From Anaerotalea alkaliphila (GTDB taxonomy: Bacteria; Bacillota; Clostridia; Lachnospirales; Vallitaleaceae), in NCBI RefSeq assembly GCF_010179735.1, contig NZ_JAAEEH010000001.1, positions 1 to 64,000 on the forward strand: 64,000 nucleotides of DNA, given 5' to 3'. Shown piece after piece: positions 8,401 to 16,964 of this stretch. Each line of letters starts with the position of its first letter. Positions within the stretch are counted from its first letter, which is position 1. The position numbers were made by a program, and so were the translations under genes. The notes below the pieces were generated by a model that saw only the letters and a list, made by a program, of their open reading frames with translations, did no database searches and was not told where the DNA came from.

Positions 8401-11400
8401 CCTTGGCGGGCGCCGGCATGGTTGCCCTGGCAGCCCGTTTCAAGCCGGAGCATATCGCCTTCAGCCTGGTGTTCCTTGCCGTCTGGGGGATGGCGCCTTT
8501 CGTCGCATACCTTGTCAGCAGGGACATCGACAACGAGGAGGAAAGGCTGGAAGCAAAGGACCTGATGGAGCTGGGAAGGACGGCGAGAAGGACCTGGAGG
8601 TACTTCGAAGAATTCGCGAACCGCAAGAACAACTACCTTGCTCCGGACAATTTCCAAGAAGACCCGCCCAGGGGAATCGCCTACAGGACCTCTCCCACCA
8701 ACGTCGGATTGGGGCTTTTGGCCTCCCTGTCGGCCAGGGATCTGGGGTATGCCGGAACGCTGGACACCGTGGACGCGATCGCAAAGACCGTGGCCACCAT
8801 GGAAAAAATGGAAAAATGGAACGGGCATCTGTACAACTGGTATGACACGCGGACACTGCAGCCCCTGAAGCCGCTGTATGTGTCCACCGTGGACAGCGGG
8901 AACCTGGTCTGCTACCTGACGACCCTGGCCCAAGGGCTGGAGGAATACGGCGGCCGTCCTTTGGTGGATGCCTCATTCCTCCAGGGGATCAAGGACACCT
9001 TGCGCAACGGCCTCCAGGAGGAGGAAAATCTTCCCGCCTTATCGGTCCATTCCGACTTCATGGAAAGGGAAGATGAAATCAACCTGGTCTCGTGGAACAG
9101 GACCTTGGATGGAATCCTTTCAGGTACGGTGCCCGCACGGGCGCAGGAACAGGAATGGAACGAAAAGGTGGAGCGGATGGCAGGGAAGTTCAAGGAAGAC
9201 CTGGAAAGGCTGGCACCTTGGGCCGCCCTGGCGGAAACCATGCCAAATGAAATGCGTGAGGACATCCTGGCTGTGGAAACGGAAAAGCTGCTGGGAATCC
9301 TGAAGGAAAACGTATGCCTGAAGGACTTGTGCCGGCATAGCGGAAACATTCTGGAGCAGATAGACGGCCTGATGGAAGAAACAGAGAAAATGGAGGGGAA
9401 ATCCTTCAAGGAAGGCAGGGGATGGCTGGAGCGACTGAAGGAAGCCGCAACCGTGTCAAAGGAGTTCCATCTTGAATTCATGGAAAACCTGCGTCTGCTG
9501 ATCCAGCGGATCCAAAAATTGTCCATGGAAACGCAATTCTCCATCCTATATGACGAAAGAAGGCAACTGTTTTCCATCGGATACGATGTGGAAGAACGGA
9601 AACTGTCCAACTCCCATTACGACCTGCTGGCATCCGAAGCCAGACAAACCAGTTTCATCGCCATCGCCAGGGGGGAGGTCCCGGCGAAACACTGGGCCAT
9701 GCTTGGCAGGTCCTTGACGGTGGTCGACCGTTTCAAAGGGCTTGTATCGTGGAGCGGAACCATGTTCGAATACCTGATGCCGCTGCTGCTGATGAAGAGC
9801 TACAGGAACACCCTGTTGGATGAATCCTACTCCTTTGTGGTCAAAAGCCAGAAGAAGTACGGAAAACAAAGGGGAATGCCTTGGGGAACGTCGGAGTCGT
9901 CCTACAATTCCCTGGACCTCAATCTGGATTATCAATACAAAGCCATCGGAGTCCCTTGGCTGGGACTGAAAAGAGGTTTGAGCGAGGACGCGGTAACCGC
10001 GCCTTATGCCACATTCCTCGCCCTGATGGCGAGCCCCCGGGAAGCCTACAGGAACTTGCGGCGGTTGAAGGCCGAGGGGCTGGAAGGTGCCTATGGTTAC
10101 TATGAGGCGGCGGATTACACGCCGGAAAGGCTGGATGCAAACGCGGGAAAAGTGGTCGTGAAGAGCTTCATGGCGCATCACCAGGGGATGAGCCTGTTGG
10201 CATTGAACAATTATCTGAACGGGAACATCATGCAGAAGCGTTTCGCTGCCGATCCCCATGTGAAAGCGGCCAGGCTCCTGTTGCAGGAAAAGGTCCCGAT
10301 GAACGTGGTGTTCACAAAGGAAAGCAAGGAAAAGGTCGTGCCCGCCAAAGGGAAGGCCCGTCTGGACAAGGGTGTCACCAGAAGATACACAGCGCCGGAT
10401 GGGGAGCTGCCCAGGGCCCATGTCCTTTCCAACGGGGACTACTCCGTCATGGTGACGGAGAGGGGAACAGGCTACAGCAGAAACAAAACCGTTGACCTGG
10501 CAAGATGGAGGGAAGACGATGTCCAAGACGGCCATGGAATGTTCTTTTACATCAAGGACATCGACCGGAACCGCCATTGGTCAGCCGCCTATGCTCCGCT
10601 GCAGGTGCTGCCGGAGAAGTATGAGGCGGTGTTCACATCCGACAAGGCTGTCTTCAGAAGGACGGACGGGGATATCGAGACGTCCACGGAAGTGGCCGTT
10701 GCAGCGGGTGACGACGGGGAAATCAGAAGGATCAAGCTCAAAAACAACGGGAAGGAACCGTGTGTTCTGGAAGTGACCAGTTATTACGAAGTTGTGCTGG
10801 CTCCCCGGAACAACGACGAGGCCCATCCCGCCTTCAGCAACCTTTTTGTGCGGACGGAGTTCAACGAGGAGCATCACGCCCTGTTGGCCAACAGGCGCCC
10901 AAGGGGTGGGATGGACAAGGAAATCTGGGCTGCGCAAGTTCCGGTCATCGATGGCGAATCTGTAGGTGAAATCCAGTATGAAACGGACAGGATGCAGTTC
11001 ATAGGAAGGGGACGCACCGTAGGCAACCCGGCCGGCATGGAAAGGGAGAAACCGCTTTCCAATACGGTGGGAGCCGTCCTCGATCCAATCTTTTGCTTGC
11101 GGGCAAAGTTAAGGATCGAGCCGGGAAAGACGGCGGAAATATCCTTTGCATCGCTGATGGCGGACAGCAAAGAAGGCATCCTGGAGCGCATCGAGAAGTA
11201 TTCCGGCAGGGAGGCCTGCGATGCCGCATTCCGTCTGGCCCTGGCCGGAAGCCAGGTGGAAGCCAAGTATTTGAACATCCAAGGGCCGAAACTGGAAATG
11301 TACCTGGAGTCGATTGCAAACATCCTCTATGCAAGTCCTCTGCGGCGAAAGCAGGAGCAGATGATCAAGGAAAACAGAAAAGGGCAGGCCTCCCTTTGGC

Positions 11401-14228
11401 CGTATGGAATCTCGGGGGACAGGCCGATCGTACTGGTCATCCTCAAGGCTGTAGAGGAAATCGAGCTGCTGGGCGAAGTGCTGAAGGCCCATGAGTACTG
11501 GCGCCTGAAAGACCTGCGGGTGGACCTGGTGGTCCTGGGCGACGAGGCGAAGGGTGGAAAGGACCGGCTGTTTCCGATGCTGGAAGACATTGCAGCCGCC
11601 AACCGGGCCCAGGACGTGTTCCTGCTCAACGCCCGGGAGATGCCGGCTGAAGATGGCGTCCTCTTTGGTGCCGTCGCCAGGATGGTGTTCAGGGGCGATG
11701 GGGGAACAATGGAGAAGCAACTGCGGGCACTGCCCAAGACAAGGCTTCCGGGACTGGAAGCGTTTCCGGAAGTGAGGGGGATTCCCTCCATTCCGGCGAC
11801 CGAGGAAGCATTGGGGCTTTCCCATTTCAACGGCTTGGGAGGATTCAGCGGAGACGGAAGCGCCTATGTCATCCGGCTGGAAAAGGGGCAGATGACACCG
11901 CTCCCCTGGGTTAATGTGATTGCAAATCCGGAATTCGGGTTTATGGTTTCAGAGTCCGGAGGCGGCCATACCTGGTGTGAAAACAGCAGGGAAAACAAAC
12001 TCACCCCCTGGTCCAACGATCCGGTGTGCGACACGCCGGGAGAAACATTCTACATCAGGGACGATTCAGGAGAAACCTGGTCCCTGACACCCCTGCCCAT
12101 CCGGGAAGAGGAACCCTATACCGTCAGGCATGGATTCGGCCATACGCAATGGAGCCATGCAAGCCATGGAATCTCCCAGGAACTGGTGCAGTTCGTGCCC
12201 GTGGAAGGCAAAGTGAAGGTCAGCATGATCCGGCTGCAAAACGACGGTCCCATGGAAAGGAAGGTTTGGATCACCTGCTATGCGCATCCTGTGTTGGGGG
12301 TCGGTCCGAAAGACACCGCCCTGCATCTGGTCAGCTCCCAGAACGAGCGGGGAATGCTGCTGTTGGAGAATCCATACAACAGGGAATTCGAGGACAGGGT
12401 TTGCTTCCTGGATGTGTCCATGGAGGAGCGTTCCGTGACGGGAGACAGAAGGGAATTCTTCGGACTGGGCAAGGCGGATGCTCCGGAATCCTTGAAGCGG
12501 AAGCGCCTGTCCGGTGCCGTCGGCGCCGGTTATGCCCCCTGCGCGGCAATGCAGGTGGAGCTGGTCCTGGGAGCAAACGAAACAAGGGAGCTGGTCTTCG
12601 TTCTGGGCATGGCCGTTGACGGGGAAAAGGCCCAGGCGCTGGGAGACCGGTTCAGGGACGTGGAAAAGGCAAAGGAATCCCTGCTGCAGGTCAAACGCTT
12701 CTGGCAGGAAAAACTGCAGGTCGTCCAGGTGAGAACCCCCGATGGGGCCATGGACCTGCTGCTGAACGGATGGCTGTCCTATCAGGTCATCTCCTGCAGG
12801 TTGTGGGCGAAATCCGGCTTCTACCAGGCGGGAGGAGCCTTCGGGTTCCGGGACCAGCTCCAGGACTCCCTGGCGGTGGCCACCCTGTGGCCCGAAATGG
12901 CCAAAAGGCAAATCCTAAAACACGCCCGCCATCAGTTTGCGGAAGGGGACGTGCTCCATTGGTGGCATGAACCCGCCGGCAAGGGGACCCGGACCCGGAT
13001 TTCCGACGACTACCTGTGGCTGCCGTTTGTGACGGCGGAATATGTCCGTTTGACCGGGGATGCGGAAATCCTGAACATCGACCTGCCATTTCTGGAAGCG
13101 GAGGTCCTAAGGGAAGGAGAGGAGGAGAGGTATTGCACCCCGGAAGTCTCTGCGGAAACGGCGTCCCTGTATGGGCATTGCATCCGCTCCCTGGAGAACG
13201 GCCTGAAGTTCGGAGAACACGGGTTGCCGCTGATGGGGACGGGAGACTGGAACGATGGGATGAATGCGGTTGGAAACGGCGGAAAGGGGGAAAGCGTATG
13301 GCTGGGATGGTTCCTGGTATCGACACTGGAGAAATTCCTCCCCCTCTGCCGGCTGATGGGCGAGGAGGAGAGGGTGGACAGGTATGGGGTATTGCGCCGC
13401 GCGGTCATCGAAGCCATCGAAGAAAGCGCCTGGGACGGCAACTGGTACAAAAGGGCCTTTTTTGACAATGGTTCGGCGCTGGGTTCGGCTAACAACAGCG
13501 AGTGCAGGATCGACTCCCTGGCCCAGACCTGGGCGGTGCTATCCGGTGGGGGGGATCCGGAAAGGGCCAAGAGAGCCATGCGTTCCCTGGAGGACCATCT
13601 CGTCCTGCGGGAGGAAGGCATCATCAAGCTGCTGACCCCGCCCTTTAAGACGGGAGACATGAAGCCGGGATACATCCAGGGATATCTCCCCGGCGTGAGG
13701 GAAAACGGTGGCCAGTATACCCATGCGGCGGCCTGGGTGGTCGGGGCATTTGCCCTGTTGGGCGACGGGGACAAGGCAGGGGAGCTTTTCGGGCTTCTCA
13801 ATCCCATCAACCACACCCGTACCGACAAAGAATGCGCCGTCTACAAAGGCGAGCCCTATGTGATGGCCGCCGACGTGTATGGGGAACATCCCCACGTGGG
13901 CCGAGGTGGATGGACCTGGTATACGGGGTCCGCAAGCTGGATGTACAGGACGGGGTTGGAGAACATCCTGGGCTTTCGCAAGGTCGGGGACCGGCTGGAA
14001 ATGGATCCCTGCATCCCCACCAAGTGGACGGGGTATGCCATCCGGTACACGCACCTGCAGACAACCTACGAAATCCAGGTGAAAAATCCGGGGAACGCAA
14101 GCAAAGGCGTGTCCGCGGTCACTGTGGACGGAAAACGGCTGGAGGGAAAGGTGGTCCAGCTGGTCAACGACAAGGGGTTCCATCAGGTGGAGTTCGTCCT
14201 AGGACCGAAGCCGGAAATTCACCAGTAA
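5490..14228 (+). CDS. cyclic beta-1,2-glucan synthase (NdvB/ChvB/Cgs type)
   Basis: A 2912-residue multidomain membrane protein of NdvB/Cgs architecture. These enzymes polymerise UDP-glucose into beta-1,2-glucan, cyclise it and trim chain length. After a short N-terminal hydrophobic helix there is a GT84 glucosyltransferase region with transmembrane helices near residue 430, the donor-site DAD at 649-651 and RWIRGDWQ near 797-804. More membrane helices follow (about 840-1020). A glycoamylase-like middle region (about 1040-1590) contains SPTNVGLGLLA, GTSESSYN and AHHQGMS; in the Thermoanaerobacter italicus enzyme this region is the GH189 transglycosylase. The C-terminal half is GH94 phosphorylase-like with DWND at 2586-2589. 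The ATG at 5490 is chosen because AAAAGGAGG lies 6 bases before it; an in-frame ATG at 5367 falls inside the leader terminator. Similar in length to rhizobial enzymes (about 2800). Confidence 0.9.
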   Translation: MGLKSLPYTVEMGMALLSVLAVWFVWRKVRINRNIHIRDASLTVEELEDHARRISLDHAVSRKRNILNWPLTRMNDNYVQILLVYKGLNEDIQRKRSVPPAAEWLLDNFYVVEEQVKGIRRDLSKKQHDRLPVLRKGPYKGYTRIFAIAMELVAHVDGQVEEDTLRKYLEAYQTHNILFEREISALPTMIRLALIENIRMATEKIKETQTQWKKADEVAKKWLEEDSIKLFQNGLEPIEVNPSFVEHLFYRLRKSGRNYANVLLFMDENLEKLGTTTEAVASKEHHAQAINTVSMGNCITSLKAVGTMDWSALFESASFLDKTLRQDPDGTYRLMDMSTRSHYKREAEKIARAYGVSELHIGREAVLLAEKASKGQTPDQEVGNAARRRLHVGYYLTGNGLKELEDRQQGQGKRTPWTRVGLWVKGKPEILYMGSVGVLTLLVGAFAVGHVADAQGGNLLFHGVLAGLAVLLPASEMAISMVNWLVCKFSEPAIFPRLELKGGIPDNMRTMVVMPALLTDEKRVEELLENMEIHYLANREDNLYFALIGAFKDADSLNTDGDRKVLAEAFDGIKALNGKYAREGKDIFYFYHRLRQFNESDNNWMGWERKRGALMEFNEMLLGSQDTSFSYYSNASLPHADIKYIITLDADTVLPLGTAKRMIGTMAHPLNIPIVDREKGIVVEGYGLMQPRITFDMDSSNRSAFSRIFTGQEGIDPYASAISDVYQDLFGEGIFTGKGIYDLHVFHGILKDAIPENAILSHDLLEGSYVRVALVSDLELVDSYPSKYNSYMARLYRWIRGDWQLLPWLGRKVSNANNERIQNPLSKVSRWKIGDNLRRSLLAPAIMALYLLGFSILPGSPYFWVGIGIATMGLPHAITILGQVFSGGLRIDRIKSHIPGFFGLKASLFQFMLSGVFLSYQAAIVLHGIFITLFRVLVSKKNMLVWVTSADAEKTQKNTLGSYLSAMGPSALAGAGMVALAARFKPEHIAFSLVFLAVWGMAPFVAYLVSRDIDNEEERLEAKDLMELGRTARRTWRYFEEFANRKNNYLAPDNFQEDPPRGIAYRTSPTNVGLGLLASLSARDLGYAGTLDTVDAIAKTVATMEKMEKWNGHLYNWYDTRTLQPLKPLYVSTVDSGNLVCYLTTLAQGLEEYGGRPLVDASFLQGIKDTLRNGLQEEENLPALSVHSDFMEREDEINLVSWNRTLDGILSGTVPARAQEQEWNEKVERMAGKFKEDLERLAPWAALAETMPNEMREDILAVETEKLLGILKENVCLKDLCRHSGNILEQIDGLMEETEKMEGKSFKEGRGWLERLKEAATVSKEFHLEFMENLRLLIQRIQKLSMETQFSILYDERRQLFSIGYDVEERKLSNSHYDLLASEARQTSFIAIARGEVPAKHWAMLGRSLTVVDRFKGLVSWSGTMFEYLMPLLLMKSYRNTLLDESYSFVVKSQKKYGKQRGMPWGTSESSYNSLDLNLDYQYKAIGVPWLGLKRGLSEDAVTAPYATFLALMASPREAYRNLRRLKAEGLEGAYGYYEAADYTPERLDANAGKVVVKSFMAHHQGMSLLALNNYLNGNIMQKRFAADPHVKAARLLLQEKVPMNVVFTKESKEKVVPAKGKARLDKGVTRRYTAPDGELPRAHVLSNGDYSVMVTERGTGYSRNKTVDLARWREDDVQDGHGMFFYIKDIDRNRHWSAAYAPLQVLPEKYEAVFTSDKAVFRRTDGDIETSTEVAVAAGDDGEIRRIKLKNNGKEPCVLEVTSYYEVVLAPRNNDEAHPAFSNLFVRTEFNEEHHALLANRRPRGGMDKEIWAAQVPVIDGESVGEIQYETDRMQFIGRGRTVGNPAGMEREKPLSNTVGAVLDPIFCLRAKLRIEPGKTAEISFASLMADSKEGILERIEKYSGREACDAAFRLALAGSQVEAKYLNIQGPKLEMYLESIANILYASPLRRKQEQMIKENRKGQASLWPYGISGDRPIVLVILKAVEEIELLGEVLKAHEYWRLKDLRVDLVVLGDEAKGGKDRLFPMLEDIAAANRAQDVFLLNAREMPAEDGVLFGAVARMVFRGDGGTMEKQLRALPKTRLPGLEAFPEVRGIPSIPATEEALGLSHFNGLGGFSGDGSAYVIRLEKGQMTPLPWVNVIANPEFGFMVSESGGGHTWCENSRENKLTPWSNDPVCDTPGETFYIRDDSGETWSLTPLPIREEEPYTVRHGFGHTQWSHASHGISQELVQFVPVEGKVKVSMIRLQNDGPMERKVWITCYAHPVLGVGPKDTALHLVSSQNERGMLLLENPYNREFEDRVCFLDVSMEERSVTGDRREFFGLGKADAPESLKRKRLSGAVGAGYAPCAAMQVELVLGANETRELVFVLGMAVDGEKAQALGDRFRDVEKAKESLLQVKRFWQEKLQVVQVRTPDGAMDLLLNGWLSYQVISCRLWAKSGFYQAGGAFGFRDQLQDSLAVATLWPEMAKRQILKHARHQFAEGDVLHWWHEPAGKGTRTRISDDYLWLPFVTAEYVRLTGDAEILNIDLPFLEAEVLREGEEERYCTPEVSAETASLYGHCIRSLENGLKFGEHGLPLMGTGDWNDGMNAVGNGGKGESVWLGWFLVSTLEKFLPLCRLMGEEERVDRYGVLRRAVIEAIEESAWDGNWYKRAFFDNGSALGSANNSECRIDSLAQTWAVLSGGGDPERAKRAMRSLEDHLVLREEGIIKLLTPPFKTGDMKPGYIQGYLPGVRENGGQYTHAAAWVVGAFALLGDGDKAGELFGLLNPINHTRTDKECAVYKGEPYVMAADVYGEHPHVGRGGWTWYTGSASWMYRTGLENILGFRKVGDRLEMDPCIPTKWTGYAIRYTHLQTTYEIQVKNPGNASKGVSAVTVDGKRLEGKVVQLVNDKGFHQVEFVLGPKPEIHQ

Positions 14229-14246
14229 AGTAAGGAGGTTTTTGCC

Positions 14247-14498
14247 GTGAAAGAGTTCAAGAAAAACATTGGGAAGGCATTTGAGAATGTCAAAGATGAA
14301 ATCGCATACAAGGTTGAAAATCTGAAGGACGAAGCGGAAGACAAGTTGGACGAGTTGAAGGATCGAAGAAAGGCGAAAGAATTGAAAGATCAGGCAAAAG
14401 AAAAGGCGGTAGAGCTGAAAACGGAGGCTGTTGATAAAGCCGAAGAGTTGAAGGAAAAGGCCGAAAAAAAGGCCAAGGAATTCCTGGACCGGGACTGA
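14247..14498 (+). CDS. small highly charged helical protein (LEA/YtxH-like)
   Basis: An 83-residue protein made almost only of Lys, Glu, Asp, Ala and Leu in repeating heptad- or 11-mer-like patterns (KELKDQAKEKA, AEELKEKAEKKAKE), predicted to be a long amphipathic helix or coiled coil. There is no signal peptide or membrane segment. It starts with GTG behind a strong TAAGGAGG site, 18 bases after the cyclic glucan synthase stop, so it is probably co-transcribed. LEA-like and YtxH-like proteins of this type are often linked to desiccation, osmotic or general stress, which would fit a neighbour making osmoprotective glucans. The family assignment rests on composition and is tentative. Confidence 0.7.
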   Translation: MKEFKKNIGKAFENVKDEIAYKVENLKDEAEDKLDELKDRRKAKELKDQAKEKAVELKTEAVDKAEELKEKAEKKAKEFLDRD

Positions 14499-14536
14499 CA
14501 AGCTGAAAATGATTCTTAAAGAAGGGGTGAATGCAG

Positions 14537-14680
14537 ATGTTATGGACAATTGCAGCAATCATATTGATCTTATGGCTTCTTGGTTTTTTTACAGCTACGG
14601 GTGGGTCTTTGATCCATATCCTTTTGGTGATAGCGCTGGTTTTGGTTATCCTCCAGTTGCTTCAAGGCAGAAGAAGATAG
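14537..14680 (+). CDS. lmo0937-family small membrane protein
   Basis: A 47-residue protein beginning MLWTIAAIILILWLLGFF, with two hydrophobic segments (about 3-18 and 24-42) split by a TATGGS turn and ending in a basic QGRRR tail. This matches the lmo0937 family of tiny membrane proteins found in many Bacillota and Bacteroidota; function is unknown, with stress association suspected. The ATG at 14537 follows AAGGGGTG (14522-14529). It is the third gene after the cyclic glucan synthase and the helical protein, and it ends 20 bases before a strong terminator, so the three probably form one transcript. A longer frame at 14509-14700 covers the same bases in another phase and looks like a shadow. 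Confidence 0.8.
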   Translation: MLWTIAAIILILWLLGFFTATGGSLIHILLVIALVLVILQLLQGRRR

Positions 14681-14699
14681 GGCAGAAGAAGATAGAATG

Positions 14700-14746
14700 A
14701 AAGAACAGGTGTGCGGCCGATGACAACGGCCGCACACCTGTTCTTT
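14700..14746. terminator. 20-bp perfect inverted repeat, bidirectional terminator
   Basis: Bases 14700-14719 and 14727-14746 are exact reverse complements with a 7-base loop. The arm ends give TTCTTT on each strand. It separates the cyclic glucan synthase operon from the convergent ychF. Confidence 0.85.
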
Positions 14747-14761
14747 CGTTGGAAACCTGTC

Positions 14762-15859
14762 CTATACGTTGAAGCGGAAGAGGATCACGTCCCCGTCCTT
14801 GACCACATATTCCTTGCCCTCCAGGCGGACAAGACCCTTTTCCTTGGCGGCGGTGTATCCGCCTACGGCGATGAGGTCGTCGTAGGCCACCACCTCCGCC
14901 CGGATGAAGCCCCGTTCGAAGTCCGTATGGATCTTGCCGGCTGCACCGGGCGCCTTGGTGCCCCGGGTGATGGTCCAGGCCCGGACCTCCTTCTCTCCGG
15001 CGGTCAGGTAGCTGATCAGCCCCAGGATGTGGTAGCTGGCGCGGATGAGTTTCTCCAGGCCGGACTCGGAAAGCCCCAGGTCCTCCAGGAACATCTTCTT
15101 CTCCTCCGGATCCAGCTCGCTGATCTCCTCCTCGATTTTGGCGCATACCACGAAGGCTTCGGAGTGCTCCTGCTCCGCCCACTCCCGGACCTGCCGCACA
15201 TACCCGTTGGAGGCTCCCTCGTCCATGAGGTCGTCCTCCAGCACGTTGGCCGCGTAAATCACCGGCTTGAAGGTCAAGAGGTTCAGGGAGGCGACGAAGG
15301 CCTTCTCCTCGGGGGATTCCGTTTCCATGGAGCGGGCGCTCTTGCCGCTTTCCAGATGGGCCTTCAGCTTCTGCAGGACCTCCAGCTCGGATGCCAGGCT
15401 CTTGTCGTTCTTCGCGGACTTGCCGGTCTTGGCCATCCGGCGCTCCAGCATCTCCAGGTCGGAGAAGATCAGCTCCAGGTTGATGGTTTCTATGTCCCGC
15501 AAGGGGTCCACGGAACCGTCAACATGGACCACGTTGGTGTCCTCAAAGCAGCGGACCACATGCAGGATGGCGTCCACTTCCCGGATGTTGGCGAGGAACT
15601 GGTTGCCCAGGCCCTCCCCGTTGCTGGCGCCCTTCACCAGCCCGGCGATGTCCACGAACTCGATGACGGCAGGCACGGTGCTTTTTGCGGTATAGATTTC
15701 CGTAAGCTTGTTGAGCCTTTCGTCCGGTACGGTGACGATTCCCACGTTGGGGTCGATGGTGCAGAAGGGATAGTTGGCGGATTGGGCGCCCGCTTGGGTC
15801 AGGGAGTTGAAAAGACTGCTTTTTCCCACATTGGGCAGTCCGACGATTCCTAATTTCAT
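14762..15859 (-). CDS. ychF: redox-regulated ATPase / Obg-family protein YchF (OLA1)
   Basis: A 365-residue cytosolic P-loop protein of the YchF/OLA1 family, which prefers ATP over GTP and associates with ribosomes in translation and stress control. Visible motifs are the P-loop GLPNVGKSS at 7-15, the family stretch ANYPFCTIDPNVG, the G3-like DIAGLVKGAS near residue 70 and NQFLANIREVDA. The central helical part spans about 130-200. The C-terminal TGS-like domain ends in VVAYDDLIAVGGYTAAK and DVILFRFNV. Length equals the usual 360-366. It is a single-gene unit, convergent with the glucan synthase operon and divergent from lgt. Confidence 0.97.
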   Translation of the reverse strand: MKLGIVGLPNVGKSSLFNSLTQAGAQSANYPFCTIDPNVGIVTVPDERLNKLTEIYTAKSTVPAVIEFVDIAGLVKGASNGEGLGNQFLANIREVDAILHVVRCFEDTNVVHVDGSVDPLRDIETINLELIFSDLEMLERRMAKTGKSAKNDKSLASELEVLQKLKAHLESGKSARSMETESPEEKAFVASLNLLTFKPVIYAANVLEDDLMDEGASNGYVRQVREWAEQEHSEAFVVCAKIEEEISELDPEEKKMFLEDLGLSESGLEKLIRASYHILGLISYLTAGEKEVRAWTITRGTKAPGAAGKIHTDFERGFIRAEVVAYDDLIAVGGYTAAKEKGLVRLEGKEYVVKDGDVILFRFNV

Positions 15860-15901
15860 AAATTGTTCCTTTCAATGAAAAAAATGGTTTACAAATGGCC
15901 G

Positions 15902-15928
15902 TTGACACGCTAGGCTAAATTATATCAT
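15902..15928 (+). promoter_or_regulatory. possible lgt promoter
   Basis: A perfect TTGACA (15902-15907) is followed after only 15 bases by TATCAT (15923-15928). Spacing is short, so the -10 assignment is uncertain. Confidence 0.35.
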
Positions 15929-15946
15929 AAAAAAGACACAAGTAAA
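15919..15946 (-). promoter_or_regulatory. promoter of ychF
   Basis: On the minus strand, TTTACT (15941-15946), a 16-base spacer and TATAAT (15919-15924), 60 bases upstream of the ychF ATG. It overlaps the possible lgt promoter on the other strand. Confidence 0.6.
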
Positions 15947-15963
15947 GAGCAAAGGAGACGTTT

Positions 15964-16833
15964 ATGTTGGTTGCGCATGCGCCGGATGTGGTTTTCCCCC
16001 ACTTGGGCATAAAAATCGAGAAACTGGACCCCGCCGCATTCACCCTCTTCGGGGTGGAGGTCTACTGGTATGGGATCATCATCGTATTGGGAATCCTGGG
16101 AGGCCTGCTGCTGGCCCAGTACAGGGCCGGCAAGAGCGGCCAGAGCAAGGAGCTGTATGCGGACTTCCTCCTGTATGGCCTGGTGGCCGCCATCCTGGGA
16201 GCCCGGATCTACTACGTGGTCTTCGCCTGGGAGAGCTACAAGGACAACCTGTGGGACATCTTCGCCTTCCGGGAGGGAGGCCTGGCCATCTACGGAGGGG
16301 TCATCGGGGCGGTCCTGGCGCTGGTCCTCTACACCCGCGTGAAGAAGCTGGACTACTGGCTGATGGCGGACACCGCCGCTCCGGGCCTTCTGCTGGGCCA
16401 GTCCATCGGCCGATGGGGAAACTTCTTCAATATGGAAGCTTTCGGAGGCTACACGGATGGCCCCTTTGCCATGGCCTTGCGGGTGGACGCGTTGAAATAC
16501 CTTCCCCCATCCCTGGTTCCCCACATCCAGGAGATGGAGGGGACGGCCTACATCCAGGTCCAGCCCACCTTCCTCTATGAATCCGCCTGGAGCCTGCTGG
16601 TGGTGCTCCTGTTGCTGTGGTACACCAGGAGGAAACGCTTTACGGGAGAAATCTTCTGGCTGTACCTGCTGGGCTACGGTTTGGGACGGAGCGTCATCGA
16701 GGGATTCCGCACAGACCAGCTCTTCCTTTGGGGGACGAACATCCCCGCATCCCAGTTGCTGGCGGCCCTGCTGGTGGTGGGATCGGGCATCGTGCTCCTG
16801 GTGAAAAGAAGGGGATTGAAGAAAGCCCAGTAG
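15964..16833 (+). CDS. lgt: prolipoprotein diacylglyceryl transferase
   Basis: A 289-residue polytopic membrane enzyme. Lgt transfers diacylglycerol from phosphatidylglycerol to the lipobox Cys of prelipoproteins, the first step of lipoprotein maturation. The family signature GRWGNFFNMEAFGG is present near residues 150-163, with REGGLAIYGG near 101-110 and the usual seven or so hydrophobic helices. The C-terminal QPTFLYES and the Arg-containing LGRSVIEGFRTDQL segments also match. The ATG follows AAAGGAGACG. Length is normal. It is followed by its own terminator and then the division cluster. Confidence 0.97.
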   Translation: MLVAHAPDVVFPHLGIKIEKLDPAAFTLFGVEVYWYGIIIVLGILGGLLLAQYRAGKSGQSKELYADFLLYGLVAAILGARIYYVVFAWESYKDNLWDIFAFREGGLAIYGGVIGAVLALVLYTRVKKLDYWLMADTAAPGLLLGQSIGRWGNFFNMEAFGGYTDGPFAMALRVDALKYLPPSLVPHIQEMEGTAYIQVQPTFLYESAWSLLVVLLLLWYTRRKRFTGEIFWLYLLGYGLGRSVIEGFRTDQLFLWGTNIPASQLLAALLVVGSGIVLLVKRRGLKKAQ

Positions 16834-16848
16834 ACAGATGGAAGAATT

Positions 16849-16889
16849 AACAAGGCTGTTTGGAGAAAAAAATCTCCAGGCAGCCTGTT
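16849..16889 (+). terminator. imperfect intrinsic terminator after lgt
   Basis: AACAAGGCTGTTTGGAGA (16849-16866) pairs imperfectly with TCTCCAGGCAGCCTGTT (16873-16889) across an A-rich loop, ending in a run of T. Confidence 0.6.
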
Positions 16890-16925
16890 TTTTGTGTAAA
16901 ACAAAGGTTAATCCGGAAATACAGC

Positions 16926-16954
16926 TTGAAAAATTGGGAAGAATATACTATGAT
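16926..16954 (+). promoter_or_regulatory. promoter of the mraZ division and cell-wall cluster
   Basis: TTGAAA (16926-16931), 17 bases, TATGAT (16949-16954), about 100 bases before mraZ. The MraZ boxes begin 10 bases downstream, as expected for autoregulation. Confidence 0.7.
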
Positions 16955-16964
16955 TAACACATCG

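Noticed and set aside
14509-14700. 63-codon frame over the small gene downstream of the helical protein
   Set aside because: The overlapping 47-residue frame at 14537 has a better ribosome site and a clear lmo0937-type membrane pattern.
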